Assembly (NCBI GenBank): GCA_017645305.1
Contig: JAGCPD010000071.1
Location: forward strand, 62,001 to 126,000
DNA from: Bacteroidaceae bacterium
GTDB taxonomy: Bacteria > Bacteroidota > Bacteroidia > Bacteroidales > Bacteroidaceae
Length of the DNA: 64,000 bases
Reading direction: 5' to 3'
Shown: positions 1 to 8,364 of the stretch, in pieces
How positions within the stretch are numbered: the stretch's first letter is position 1
Layout: each line of letters starts with the position of its first letter
Program-made: the position numbers and the translations under genes
The notes under the pieces: model-generated
What the model saw: the letters and a program-made list of their open reading frames with translations, nothing else
The model's database searches: none
What the model was told of the DNA's origin: nothing

Positions 1-86
1 CCCTTGGGTGCTTTCATAGGTTGGGCGGCTACGCTATTCATCAAGGCAGTCAGCACCAAGACTGCCGCTATTAGGAAACGTTTCAT
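1..86 (-). CDS. N-terminus of a secreted protein (partial)
   Basis: Only the first 28 or so codons are in the window. The translation begins MKRFLIAAVLVLTALMNSVA, a classical Sec signal peptide with a short basic N-region, a hydrophobic core and a likely cleavage after AxA-Q. An in-frame ATG seven codons upstream (position 107) is a possible alternative start, but it would put extra charged residues before the signal. It lies 36 bases after the stop of the thioredoxin-like lipoprotein on the same strand, so both are probably co-transcribed from the promoter at 711-742. The mature function cannot be told. Confidence 0.6.
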   Translation of the reverse strand, partial: MKRFLIAAVLVLTALMNSVAAQPMKAPK

Positions 87-122
87 TTGTCTGTCGTATG
101 TTTTCATAAACGTCTGCTTTCC

Positions 123-677
123 TTAAAGGGAGGCAGAAATTGCTTTCTGGATGGTGGCTGCGCAATTCTCGTCGGAAGGACGGGGTGCGTCAGCATTTAT
201 AATACTGCCGTCGGTGCCAACAATAATGAAACGTGGTATCGTCTCAAGCTTTATAGCACCAAAGAAGGCTTCTGCTTTCTCGGCAGAAATGCGGTACTGC
301 TCCCACGCCGGTTTGTCGGCATTAATCTTCTTTACCCATGCCTCGCGGTCCTGATCGACGGAGATGCTGATGATACGGATATCCTTATTATCAGCCAGTT
401 TCTCGGAAAGCTTTTTCAAATGGGGAATCTCTGCACAGCAGGGAGGGCACCAGGTTGCCCAGAAATCCAGATACAGGGTCTTACCGAACAGGCTGGAGAG
501 TTGCAACGTTGTGCCGTCAGCACGCTCAATGGTTACGTCGGGCATTGCATTCTCAACAACAGGAGCGGAGATACTATCAGTTACAGCCGTATCGGTCGTA
601 TTATTACTTTTTGACTGGCACGCTGTGAATACTAAAGATGCAAGCATTAATGCTGCAAGAATTCTTCTGAGTTTCAT
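123..677 (-). CDS. TlpA/ResA-like thioredoxin-fold lipoprotein
   Basis: A 184-residue exported thiol-disulfide oxidoreductase. The N-terminus is a lipoprotein signal peptide (LVFTAC) with the lipidated Cys at residue 20, so the protein is membrane-anchored outside the cytoplasm. The thioredoxin motif WCPPC lies at residues 76-80 in the context DFWATWCPPCCAEIPHL, and the cis-proline region follows near ETIPRFIIV. The unusual run CPPCC gives a third neighbouring cysteine. Family members reduce disulfides in periplasmic partners, for example in cytochrome c maturation or oxidative stress. The partner here is unknown. It is the first gene after a strong promoter and leads into the secreted protein at 1-86. 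Confidence 0.85.
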   Translation of the reverse strand: MKLRRILAALMLASLVFTACQSKSNNTTDTAVTDSISAPVVENAMPDVTIERADGTTLQLSSLFGKTLYLDFWATWCPPCCAEIPHLKKLSEKLADNKDIRIISISVDQDREAWVKKINADKPAWEQYRISAEKAEAFFGAIKLETIPRFIIVGTDGSIINADAPRPSDENCAATIQKAISASL

Positions 678-710
678 TCTTTCTATGTTTTATAGGTTTA
701 TATTTAGTTG

Positions 711-742
711 CAAAGGTAACAAAAATAAAACCTCCCACCAAA
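711..742 (-). promoter_or_regulatory. Bacteroidetes-type promoter for the thioredoxin lipoprotein operon
   Basis: Read on the minus strand: TTTG (742-739), 20 bases, TACCTTTG (718-711). This matches the Bacteroidetes housekeeping sigma consensus exactly. Transcription should start near 705, giving a leader of under 30 bases before the ATG at 677. Confidence 0.8.
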
Positions 743-766
743 TTTTTTTTGCTAAACAAGAAGCAA

Positions 767-790
767 GGGCTGGCAAAAAAGTGCCAGCCC
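767..790 (-). terminator. Hairpin after the small acidic protein
   Basis: A perfect 9-bp stem, GGGCTGGCA (767-775) with TGCCAGCCC (782-790), and an A-rich 6-base loop. It starts 34 bases past the stop codon at 824, so it is the likely terminator of the 824-976 gene. There is no long T run after it on the minus strand. Confidence 0.55.
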
Positions 791-823
791 CCGCATCGTT
801 ATTAATGATTGATTATAAAGTGA

Positions 824-976
824 TTACTCTTCATCGTCCCACATGCTCCAGGAATCTTCCTTTGTCAAAGCATCACTGCCATCTACTGTTTTATCATTGT
901 TTATTGCCAGGCTCTCTGCCAACATGTTGACAACCTGAGCCTCCTCAATCTTTAAATTTGGTTTAATGTATTTCAT
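824..976 (-). CDS. Small acidic protein of Prevotella type
   Basis: A 50-residue protein, MKYIKPNLKI... ending SWSMWDDEE. I chose the ATG at 976 over an upstream in-frame start at 1102, because the upstream part is translated from a GC-rich repeat. The pattern, a basic MK-YIKP start, a variable middle containing 'DALTKED', and an acidic Trp-rich end, resembles a group of small hypothetical proteins I associate with Prevotella genomes; I know of no assigned function. It has no signal peptide or membrane segment. A hairpin terminator follows directly. Being so short, it could be a regulator, a peptide precursor or an adaptor; the sequence does not decide. Confidence 0.55.
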   Translation of the reverse strand: MKYIKPNLKIEEAQVVNMLAESLAINNDKTVDGSDALTKEDSWSMWDDEE

Positions 977-978
977 AA

Positions 979-1163
979 TCCGGCCCCCTCCCTTCCTCCC
1001 CCGAAGGAGGAGGTGACTAATGAGGGGTGTGGTCATTTGTTTGTATTGCCCCCTTCCATCCTCCCCCCAAAAGGAGGAGGTGAAATTAAGGGCTATATTC
1101 ATTAATCTCTTTTTAAACTCCTTCTCCCATGCACTCCCCCTTGGGGGAGCGGGGAGGGGGCTT
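979..1163. repeat. Cluster of GC-rich palindromic repeats
   Basis: Three related units fill this gap: one starting GGCCCCCTCCCTTCCTCCCC at 982, a second near 1050-1100 (GCCCCCTTCCATCCTCCCCC), and a third near 1120-1161 ending GGGGAGGGGGCTTTT. Each has C-rich and G-rich arms that can pair. They belong to the same family as the in-gene copies in carAB, pyrG and dapL described below. Confidence 0.7.
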
Positions 1164-4100
1164 TTATTTCAACACTTTTTTGCCGTTAACAATGTAGATA
1201 CCCTTCTGAGCCTTGTTTACACGCTGGCCAGCCAGGTTGTAAATAGCGGCATTATCAATTGTCAATTGTCCATTATCAATTGTAGAAATGCCAGTTGCAT
1301 CGTCACCAGCGAAGTAGAATGCCTTCACACCGCTTGCACTCTGGAAGTATGCCTTACCTGCCTTGATGGTGCCAGTAGCCTTGTAGAAGCCAACCTCATA
1401 GCCTTCGGGTTGTGCTTCATCAGCTGCGGGCTTAGCGAGAACATACATCGTGCCGTCAGCTGCGGTGTCAACGTCTGTGCCCTTGAGGTCATTGGCAATG
1501 TTGATGGCAGGCACATCATAAGCGAACTTATTGTAGTAGCCATTGTCCTCAGCCTTCAATATGACAGGAACACCGACAGGAACATTCTCAATCTCTGTAA
1601 GCTCAAGCCAAGTCTGATTGAGTACTGCAACATAAGCCTTAACATCGCCGTTCAGCACATAACCGGTAGTGGTGTCGTAAAGAGTTGCGTAGCCTACAGC
1701 GCCAATGTATGAAACTTCAGGACTATCGAATACAGGATGCTTGTCTATGCCGAGGAACTGACCGAAGCACTGCTTGCCAGCAGCTGTGTTGAGAGCATAA
1801 GCCACTTCACCAGATTCGAACTTTTCTGCAGGAACATCAAAAGTCAGACCTGCATTGTTCTCTGTCATTGTGGAGAAGCAGTTCTCGAACTGTGCATCGT
1901 GGGCATCGCCACCGTAGCGGGAGAACGGACGACCTTCCTGAATACCTTCTACAGAAGCGCAAGACCAACTATTGGTAATCTTTGAGGTGCTGCCTGTCCA
2001 GCCAGCAATCTGTGCACTTTCATAACCACCCTTGATGGCACCTGTGCTGTAGCACTGGTCGATAAGGAGAGTACATGCACCGCTCAGGTCTGTACCGATG
2101 ATACCAGCTGCATTCCTGCTTGTAGTTGTCACAGTACCTTCGTTGCCAAGGCGAGTAATCTTCACTGTACCGCCGTCCTTTGCTGCACCGATGATACCGG
2201 CTCTTTCATTACAGCTGATGGAGCAAGTGTTGTCGAAGACGATACCAGAGATGTCAGCACCGCCAGTTACCCAACCGAAGAAGCCTTGGGCAGCCTCTGC
2301 ATTGTCAATCACGAAGTTAGAAACAACAACGCCATTGCCCTGGAACGTACCACGATAAGAGTTGGCATCAGTACCGATGCGGCAGCTTCCACCTTCAAAG
2401 TCGAGAGCATCAACTGTCATCTTACCATTGATAGCAGGATTGCCATTGCTTACCATAGCCTCGAACCACTTCACGTCAACGACGCTACCCAGTTCGTATG
2501 CACCATCCACCAGAGACTTGAAGTCTGCATTGGGCTGGTTGCAAAGGTCGCAAAGACCTGTTGTTGCGTTGTAGTCATGAGAGCCTGTAACAATTGTTCC
2601 TTCTGTGTTGGAATAAACAGTACCCTCAGAGTCTGCACCGTCGCAACGCTCTTCGCCAGTCCTATAGACAACGGCATCTTCCTTTTCGAATGGCGTAGGA
2701 TATTCATCCACACCAATCTTTTGCCACCAGCCTACGGTGTAAGCCAGCTTACCGCTTGCGATGTCAGCCTTTGTGAGACCGCTGTCGAAGCCGATGTTGC
2801 CGCTTGCTGTGCTGCCTTCGGGATTGGTGTCGGAGAGGTCGATGATGTTGGTGTAAGTGCCTGCGATACGTCCGATGTTGCCACCCTCGTGACCGTTGAT
2901 TGTGCCGAGGTTGACGAAGTTCTCAATGACGCTCTCGCCGTTGCCGCCGAGGTAGCAGCAGAGTGCGCCTGCGTATGGATGTTCGTTCTTGGCTGTAATA
3001 GTACCAAGGTTCAGCACATTGCGGATGAGCCACTTGGGACCGTTGCCTTCCTGACCGCCGATAATACCGGCTGCATCCTGATGCTCAGCAATCACAGTAG
3101 CTTCGTTGATGATGTTCTCCAGAGTGATGAGTGTACCGCTGTTCTGGCAGCTACCAGTGATAGCACCCACACGATTGTAACCGTGAATGGTGCAAGAAGC
3201 ATCCATGATGAAGTTCTTGACAGTTGTATTGGCATTGTTACCACGGAGGAAGCCGAAGAAGCCGATGTTGCTGTCAGAGGGACGCTCGATAATCAGGTTC
3301 TTGATGCGGAAGCCCTGACCGTCAAAAGTGCCGTTGAACTTGTTGGCTGTATTGGGACCGATGGGGCTGTGCAGGTTCTCGATGTTGTAGAAGTCGATGT
3401 CGTTCATCATCTTACCATTGATGGTGAGGTTGCCGGCAGCAACTTGTGCGCTGAACCATTCTACATTACCAGCGTTCTTGAGTTCATAGTAGCCGTCAAC
3501 TAGTGCAGGCTCCTGGAACTGCGTATGGCAGACAGAGCACATACCCATCTCTTCGGAGATTTGGTGGCCGAGCTGCTGTGTCTCGCCGCTTACATTATTA
3601 TAATTGATACCACCTACAGCTGCGCCTAAGCAATCGACTGTTCCAGCCTGATAAACCTGAGCGGATGTTGTGCCATAGACAGGCATCTCGTCTGTGCCGA
3701 GTGTCTGGGTGTAAACGATAGTTGACTGGTCGCCATTCAAGAGGTAGCAAAGCTCACCGCTCTCGATGGGGTTCTCTGTATTGAGGACAGCAACCTTGCC
3801 CTGATTACCTGCATTTGTCGTGCAGAGGTCAACGATGTTGCGAGGACGGATGTTCGTGTTGCGACGAATCATGTTGTAGCCATTGCCGTCAACGCCAGTT
3901 ACTTCTCCGATGTTCCAGCAGCCTTCAACGTCAACTTCGCCATCGACATTGCGCTGACCAGTCCATGCGCAGATGGCAGCACTTTCGCCTGCCTGACCTA
4001 CGATAGTACCCTTGTTCCAAAGGTTGTAGAGCTTCAGGCCTACGTTAGTAGCTTCTACACAACCGAGAATACCTGCTACGTTCTTGCCCGTAGATGATAC

Positions 4101-5699
4101 GTTTGCCTCGTTACCGCAGTTGCGGATGATGATATTCGACTGTTCGTTGTTGCGGCTGTTGATGTGAGCCACAACGCCTGCTGCAAAGTTGTTATCATGC
4201 TGAATGGAACAGGTTGCATCAATGATGAGGTTCTCAATAATAACCTCATTGGTAACGATGTTATCAACAGATGTGCCACCGCCACGGACAGAGCCGAAGA
4301 AGCCATTGCCGTCATAGCCACGATTGTCAAGTTTGCTGGCTGTGGTCAGCACCATACCCTTGATGCGATGACCCTGGCCGTCGAAGTGACCGAAGTACTT
4401 CTTGACGCTTGTACCGATAGGTCTGTGAGCATCAGGTACACCTTCATAGTCAATGTCGGCAGTCAGCTTGGCGTTCATTGCGCCGTAGCCGGCTCTAACC
4501 ATTTCTGAGAACCACTCAACCTGGGCTGGTGTGCCAAGATAGAAGTAACCGTCCTCCTCTGCACTCATCCAATCCACGTTGGGAGCAGAGCAAACTGTAC
4601 AAAGACCTGTTGCCGGGTCGTAGTTGTGGTCGTCCTTGGTACTGCCACCTTCTTCGTTACTGTAAGCAACACCGCCCTTGGGGTTGCCTGCACAATCAAG
4701 AGCTGCAACCTGATAAACCTTAGGGCCAGCAGCATTGGGCATAGGGATAGAGTTGGGATCCGAGAGATCCTGAGTGAACTCCTCGCCTACACTTACCTCG
4801 CTGCGTCCCATCATCTCAATACCATGATTCAGGTAGTAGCAGAGCTCGCCACTGTGAAGAGGGTCGTCAGTCTTAAACCTCTCAGAAGGAATGTTCGTCT
4901 GCGACTGCATGTCAGAAGCCGTATAAACCAGGTCGTAGGAGTTCAGGACGCTGCGGTTCACGCCACGGAAGAGATTATTGCCGCCGTCTATTCTGCTCAG
5001 AGTACCTGCATTGTAGCAACTCCAGACTTCTGCATTGCCACCAGCCGAATTGTTCCAGCCGTGGAAGGCAACCGTCCAGTTGTTTGTGGCATCGGTGGTG
5101 ATAGCTCCGGTGTTCACGCAGTTGTGTATCTTGAAATAGGGGTACTGGCTCTGTCCTGCGCCGATGATGCCGGCAGCTACACCAGAATAGGCGTGTACAG
5201 GAGCCATGTTGACGCAGTTTAACACAGCCAACTTCTTGTCGCCCACGGTCTGGTTGCAACCAATAATGGCTGCCACACGGTTCTTGCCCTTGATGGAGCA
5301 GGTGCCGTCAATGATGATGTTCTTAATTACTGCATTGCCGCGCACAAGGCCGAACAAGCCAACATTCTCCTGATTGGGCAGGTCAATAATCATGTTGCTG
5401 ATGACGTGGTGCTGTCCGTCGAACTCACCATCGAACTTGTAAGTGGTGCTTGGGCCGATGGGAGTGTGGCTAATGCCAATCATGTCGATGTCGGCTGTCA
5501 GGACGGCCTTTGCCGTAAGCATGGAAGCGTCATCTGAATTTGCCGAGTTCACATACTCAGCGAACCATTCCAATTCGGAAGCTGTTCCAATTTGGTAAAC
5601 GCCGTCAACTTGTGCAGGTTCATCCCATGCCCAAGCAGGACAACCTGTCATCCATGCAAGAGCAAGGCCTGCCAGGCTAATGAAAGAATTTCTCTTCAT
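1164..5699 (-). CDS. Large secreted modular repeat protein with C-terminal sorting-like tail
   Basis: A 1511-residue surface or secreted protein. A Sec signal peptide (about residues 1-24) is followed by four diverged modules of roughly 320-350 residues. Each begins with a 'DGxYxLxxxxxVEWFxxxV' motif, then 'PIGxxxxxxFxGxFDGQGxxIxNxxI', and then 'GFFGxVRGxxxxxxNxxxDxxCSI' strings of the kind that build right-handed beta-helices. Modules are separated by a spacer carrying H-x(n)-CxxC (CTVC near 367, CSVC near 720, CDLC near 1049), a possible metal or disulfide clasp. The last 30 residues hold the Prevotella-type tail (YNLAGQRVNKAQKGIYIVNG), similar to type IX sorting domains; just before it sits a short AT-rich repeat translated as TIDNGQLTIDN. 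Ligand and role are unknown; adhesion or glycan binding is plausible. Confidence 0.75.
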   Translation of the reverse strand: MKRNSFISLAGLALAWMTGCPAWAWDEPAQVDGVYQIGTASELEWFAEYVNSANSDDASMLTAKAVLTADIDMIGISHTPIGPSTTYKFDGEFDGQHHVISNMIIDLPNQENVGLFGLVRGNAVIKNIIIDGTCSIKGKNRVAAIIGCNQTVGDKKLAVLNCVNMAPVHAYSGVAAGIIGAGQSQYPYFKIHNCVNTGAITTDATNNWTVAFHGWNNSAGGNAEVWSCYNAGTLSRIDGGNNLFRGVNRSVLNSYDLVYTASDMQSQTNIPSERFKTDDPLHSGELCYYLNHGIEMMGRSEVSVGEEFTQDLSDPNSIPMPNAAGPKVYQVAALDCAGNPKGGVAYSNEEGGSTKDDHNYDPATGLCTVCSAPNVDWMSAEEDGYFYLGTPAQVEWFSEMVRAGYGAMNAKLTADIDYEGVPDAHRPIGTSVKKYFGHFDGQGHRIKGMVLTTASKLDNRGYDGNGFFGSVRGGGTSVDNIVTNEVIIENLIIDATCSIQHDNNFAAGVVAHINSRNNEQSNIIIRNCGNEANVSSTGKNVAGILGCVEATNVGLKLYNLWNKGTIVGQAGESAAICAWTGQRNVDGEVDVEGCWNIGEVTGVDGNGYNMIRRNTNIRPRNIVDLCTTNAGNQGKVAVLNTENPIESGELCYLLNGDQSTIVYTQTLGTDEMPVYGTTSAQVYQAGTVDCLGAAVGGINYNNVSGETQQLGHQISEEMGMCSVCHTQFQEPALVDGYYELKNAGNVEWFSAQVAAGNLTINGKMMNDIDFYNIENLHSPIGPNTANKFNGTFDGQGFRIKNLIIERPSDSNIGFFGFLRGNNANTTVKNFIMDASCTIHGYNRVGAITGSCQNSGTLITLENIINEATVIAEHQDAAGIIGGQEGNGPKWLIRNVLNLGTITAKNEHPYAGALCCYLGGNGESVIENFVNLGTINGHEGGNIGRIAGTYTNIIDLSDTNPEGSTASGNIGFDSGLTKADIASGKLAYTVGWWQKIGVDEYPTPFEKEDAVVYRTGEERCDGADSEGTVYSNTEGTIVTGSHDYNATTGLCDLCNQPNADFKSLVDGAYELGSVVDVKWFEAMVSNGNPAINGKMTVDALDFEGGSCRIGTDANSYRGTFQGNGVVVSNFVIDNAEAAQGFFGWVTGGADISGIVFDNTCSISCNERAGIIGAAKDGGTVKITRLGNEGTVTTTSRNAAGIIGTDLSGACTLLIDQCYSTGAIKGGYESAQIAGWTGSTSKITNSWSCASVEGIQEGRPFSRYGGDAHDAQFENCFSTMTENNAGLTFDVPAEKFESGEVAYALNTAAGKQCFGQFLGIDKHPVFDSPEVSYIGAVGYATLYDTTTGYVLNGDVKAYVAVLNQTWLELTEIENVPVGVPVILKAEDNGYYNKFAYDVPAINIANDLKGTDVDTAADGTMYVLAKPAADEAQPEGYEVGFYKATGTIKAGKAYFQSASGVKAFYFAGDDATGISTIDNGQLTIDNAAIYNLAGQRVNKAQKGIYIVNGKKVLK

Positions 5700-6063
5700 C
5701 TTGATTTTGTTAATTGATTTGTAAATAGGTTAAAATTATATTGTTCTCGTTGTAATATCCTTATAAACACAGGCCTTTTTTGTACAAATTTTGCATATAT
5801 ATAGTGCAAAGTTATACAAATATCCATTCCCTCCCAGTTTATTACCGTTAAAAATCGTTAACGATGTGAAAAGAAAAGTTTCCCGTATCAGAACCCCCTA
5901 TATATATAATAAGGTATAGGCGTTTTATAAAAATTTTTGTTTTTTCATATATGTCAAATAACGTCCTACCCCGCTTTTTCCCGTTAATATTCGTCTTAAT
6001 ACACGAAAAATAAGGAAATTAGTATGAAAATATAGCATTTTATTGCAGATTTTGTAAAAAAAG
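5700..6063. other. AT-rich divergent intergenic region
   Basis: This region separates the divergent 1511-residue protein and OmpA genes. A TAACTTTG -7 element for the leftward gene is readable at 5814-5807 (minus strand), with no clear -33 partner, giving a leader of about 100 bases. No ORF or RNA gene is evident. Confidence 0.5.
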
Positions 6064-6095
6064 TTTGGCGGATAATGTAAAATAGCATACCTTTG
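6064..6095 (+). promoter_or_regulatory. Promoter of the OmpA gene
   Basis: TTTG at 6064-6067, 20 bases, then TACCTTTG at 6088-6095: a full match to the Bacteroidetes consensus. Transcription should begin near 6101 and leave a leader of about 70 bases before the start at 6172. Confidence 0.85.
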
Positions 6096-6171
6096 CGTTA
6101 ACAAATGTGTAAAAATGCATATCTATGCATGATTAAAAAGAAAAATGATGTTTAATTTTTATAAGTTTGTT

Positions 6172-7236
6172 ATGAAGAAATTTACTCTTTTAATGTTTGC
6201 CATGTTCTCTATGGCATTCAGTGCAAACGCACAGTACAATGTTGACGGCCACAAGTTCTGGGACAACTGGTCTATAGGTCTGGAAGGTGGTATTACCACT
6301 AATGCTCATGACTGGAACAGCCCCAAGGGTTTCATCGTTGGTATCAATGCAACCAAGGCTGTTACTCCCGTTGTAAGCTTCGAGTTCGGTATCACTGCCG
6401 GTATTAACAACAACTACAACTGGGAAATGGCTTGGAGCCAAAACGTTATTGACAACATTAGCGCTATTGCAAGTACCAAGATTAACCTGATGAACTGGTT
6501 CTGCGGTTACAAGGGTACTCCCCGCTTCTTCGAGATTCAGGCTCGTGGCGGTTTCGGTTACATGCGTGAGTTCTATCCTAACTTCCCCGGCAATCCCACG
6601 AAGAGTGGTAACGACTTGAACCGTGCCGTTGCTAAGTTCGGCTTCGACTTCGACTTCAACCTGGGTAAGGCTAAGGCTTGGACAATCAGTCTGCGTCCTG
6701 CCATTGTAATGAAGTTAGCTCGCGAGACTTCTCCCGCTTTCATGGGTTGTGTATATCAAAACAGATGCGATTCTTACTTCCACAATTCAATTTATCAGTT
6801 TACCGCTGGTGTAACTTATCACTTCAAGACCTCTAACGGCACACACAACTTCGCAGTTGTTAAGCCTCAGGTAGTTACCGAGACTGTTGAAAAGGTTGTT
6901 GAGAAGCCCGTTGAGAAGATTGTTGAGAAAGTTGTTGAGAAGAAGGTTGCTGCAACTGGCAATAACATCTATGTTGTTGAGTTCGAGCAGAACAAGTCTA
7001 ACCTGAGCAACACAGCTAAGTCAACTCTGGATCAGATTCCAAGCAACTCAACTGTTATCATCGATGCTTATGCTTCTCCCGAAGGTGCTAAGGCTTACAA
7101 CCAGAAGCTGTCTCAGAAGCGTGCTGACGCTGTTAAGGGTTACCTGGAGAACAAGGGCGTTAAGGTTGCTGATGCTAAGGCTCACGGTGCAGAGAGCAAG
7201 AGCTCACAGCGTATCGTTTACGTTCGCATTAAGTAA
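6172..7236 (+). CDS. OmpA-family outer membrane protein
   Basis: A 354-residue outer membrane protein. I use the ATG at 6172 because it begins a clean signal peptide (MKKFTLLMFAMFSMAFSANA, then Q); the ATG at 6145 would add nine non-signal residues. The N-terminal half is aromatic-rich with alternating polar and non-polar residues typical of an 8-strand beta-barrel. A VEKVVEKPVEKIVEK-type repeat linker joins it to the C-terminal OmpA peptidoglycan-binding domain, recognisable by NQKLSQKRADAVKGYLENKG and the final R-I-V-Y-V strand. The family anchors the outer membrane to peptidoglycan and is often very abundant, which fits the strong promoter and terminator here. Confidence 0.9.
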   Translation: MKKFTLLMFAMFSMAFSANAQYNVDGHKFWDNWSIGLEGGITTNAHDWNSPKGFIVGINATKAVTPVVSFEFGITAGINNNYNWEMAWSQNVIDNISAIASTKINLMNWFCGYKGTPRFFEIQARGGFGYMREFYPNFPGNPTKSGNDLNRAVAKFGFDFDFNLGKAKAWTISLRPAIVMKLARETSPAFMGCVYQNRCDSYFHNSIYQFTAGVTYHFKTSNGTHNFAVVKPQVVTETVEKVVEKPVEKIVEKVVEKKVAATGNNIYVVEFEQNKSNLSNTAKSTLDQIPSNSTVIIDAYASPEGAKAYNQKLSQKRADAVKGYLENKGVKVADAKAHGAESKSSQRIVYVRIK

Positions 7237-7261
7237 TCAAAGTTAATTACAAAACATAACG

Positions 7262-7296
7262 AGAGCGGCAGGCTAAGAGGCTTGCCGCTCTTTTTT
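7262..7296 (+). terminator. Intrinsic terminator after OmpA
   Basis: A 12-bp stem with one G-T wobble (AGAGCGGCAGGC at 7262-7273, GCTTGCCGCTCT at 7280-7291), 6-base loop, and a T6 run at 7291-7296. It ends only nine bases before the start codon of the next gene. Confidence 0.9.
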
Positions 7297-7305
7297 CTAA
7301 TAACA

Positions 7306-7761
7306 ATGAAGAAGATTCTTTTTGTCTGTCACGGCAATATCTGCCGCAGTCCGATGGCAGAGTTCGTAATGAAAGATCTGGTAGCCAGACAAGGACTGCA
7401 GGACCAGTTCTACATTGAGTCAGCAGCCACTTCTACAGAAGAAATAGGCAACGAGGTCTATCCTCCTGCCAAACATAAACTGGCTGAGCACGGTATATCA
7501 TGCAAGGGTAAGACGGCACGCCAAATGAAACAAGCAGACTATAACCGGTTTGACCTGCTGATAGGAATGGACGAATGGAACATACATAACATGAACCGTA
7601 TCTGCGGAGGCGACCCCGAAGGAAAAATCCATAAACTGTTGGACTACACCAACAGGAAAGGCGATGTGGCCGACCCCTGGTACACAGGAGATTTCGATGC
7701 CACTTGGCGCGATGTCGCGGAAGGCTGCCAGTGCCTTATTGAAACATTGTCTGTTACATAA
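7306..7761 (+). CDS. Low-molecular-weight protein tyrosine phosphatase
   Basis: A 151-residue cytoplasmic phosphatase of the LMW-PTP/arsenate reductase fold. The phosphate-binding loop is CHGNICRS (Cys8 nucleophile, Arg14) and the general-acid Asp lies in the DPW motif (Asp123). Both match the catalytic family. I take the ATG at 7306, which directly starts MKKILFVCHGN; upstream in-frame codons lie inside the OmpA terminator. Bacterial members remove phosphate from tyrosine kinases of capsule export or act on small phosphorylated substrates. No kinase or capsule gene is beside it. Expression may depend on read-through of the terminator just upstream, since no separate promoter is visible. Confidence 0.9.
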   Translation: MKKILFVCHGNICRSPMAEFVMKDLVARQGLQDQFYIESAATSTEEIGNEVYPPAKHKLAEHGISCKGKTARQMKQADYNRFDLLIGMDEWNIHNMNRICGGDPEGKIHKLLDYTNRKGDVADPWYTGDFDATWRDVAEGCQCLIETLSVT

Positions 7762-7862
7762 ATGAAGTATCTGAAGTTAAATAGGAAGTAATAATGAGAG
7801 TATAACCGAACAGTTGTACACAAACCAGGAAGTAAAAGTTCTTCCTATCGGGAGAATTTTCT

Positions 7863-7946
7863 ATTCCAAACTTTGGAACTTATATTCCAAACTCTGCAAC
7901 ATAAATTCCAAGGTCTGAAACTTGTATTTCAGACTTTGGATTATAT
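7863..7946. repeat. Four tandem 21-bp repeats
   Basis: Units begin at 7863, 7884, 7905 and 7926, exactly 21 bp apart, each starting ATTCCAA or a variant (ATTTCAG). The unit core resembles the dyad TTCCAAAnTTTGGAA. The rest of the 7762-8122 gap shows no gene. Confidence 0.75.
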
Positions 7947-8122
7947 AATAAGCCTTAGGGGAGAAACATTTACTGCTCATGTTTTCCCATTCTAAACACA
8001 ATATAAGTGTGATAGTGTCATAGGTATAAAGGCTACAATTCCGAAGCTATCCGTGCAGCAAGGTTAGACGTTTTGCCGTTTCTGTAAATTAACAAAAGTC
8101 TTTCTGTTGCTAACATATTCTC

Positions 8123-8153
8123 TTTCAATGCGCTGTCATTGAAATACTTTTTT
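8123..8153 (+). terminator. Hairpin plus T run in the gap before the lipase gene
   Basis: TTTCAATG (8123-8130) pairs with CATTGAAA (8137-8144) over a 6-base loop, followed by TACTTTTTT. It lies 360 bases past the nearest upstream stop codon, so it may end a non-coding transcript or a long 3' UTR. Confidence 0.5.
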
Positions 8154-8184
8154 GTGTCTTCAGTTGAAATAAATCATAGTTTTC

Positions 8185-8215
8185 TTTGTTGGGATTAGAA
8201 AAATCATTATTTTTG
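8185..8215 (+). promoter_or_regulatory. Promoter of the lipase-lipoprotein pair
   Basis: TTTG at 8185-8188, 19 bases, TATTTTTG at 8208-8215. The start of transcription is predicted near 8221, with a 140-base AT-rich leader before the ATG at 8365. Confidence 0.8.
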
Positions 8216-8364
8216 CAAAGTGATTATCTTAAAATGCCACGTAGCTATTCACCATCATAAATTTGCCTATGAGCTAAATTAACATAAATGTTCCCCGTTT
8301 TTTGTATATACTAAAATATATAACAATACATACAATGTATATAACGATTAAAATATAATTACAA

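Noticed and set aside
2286..3503. Plus-strand frame of 405 codons inside the 1511-residue gene
   Set aside because: A shadow of a repetitive coding sequence, with no motif and no ribosome site.
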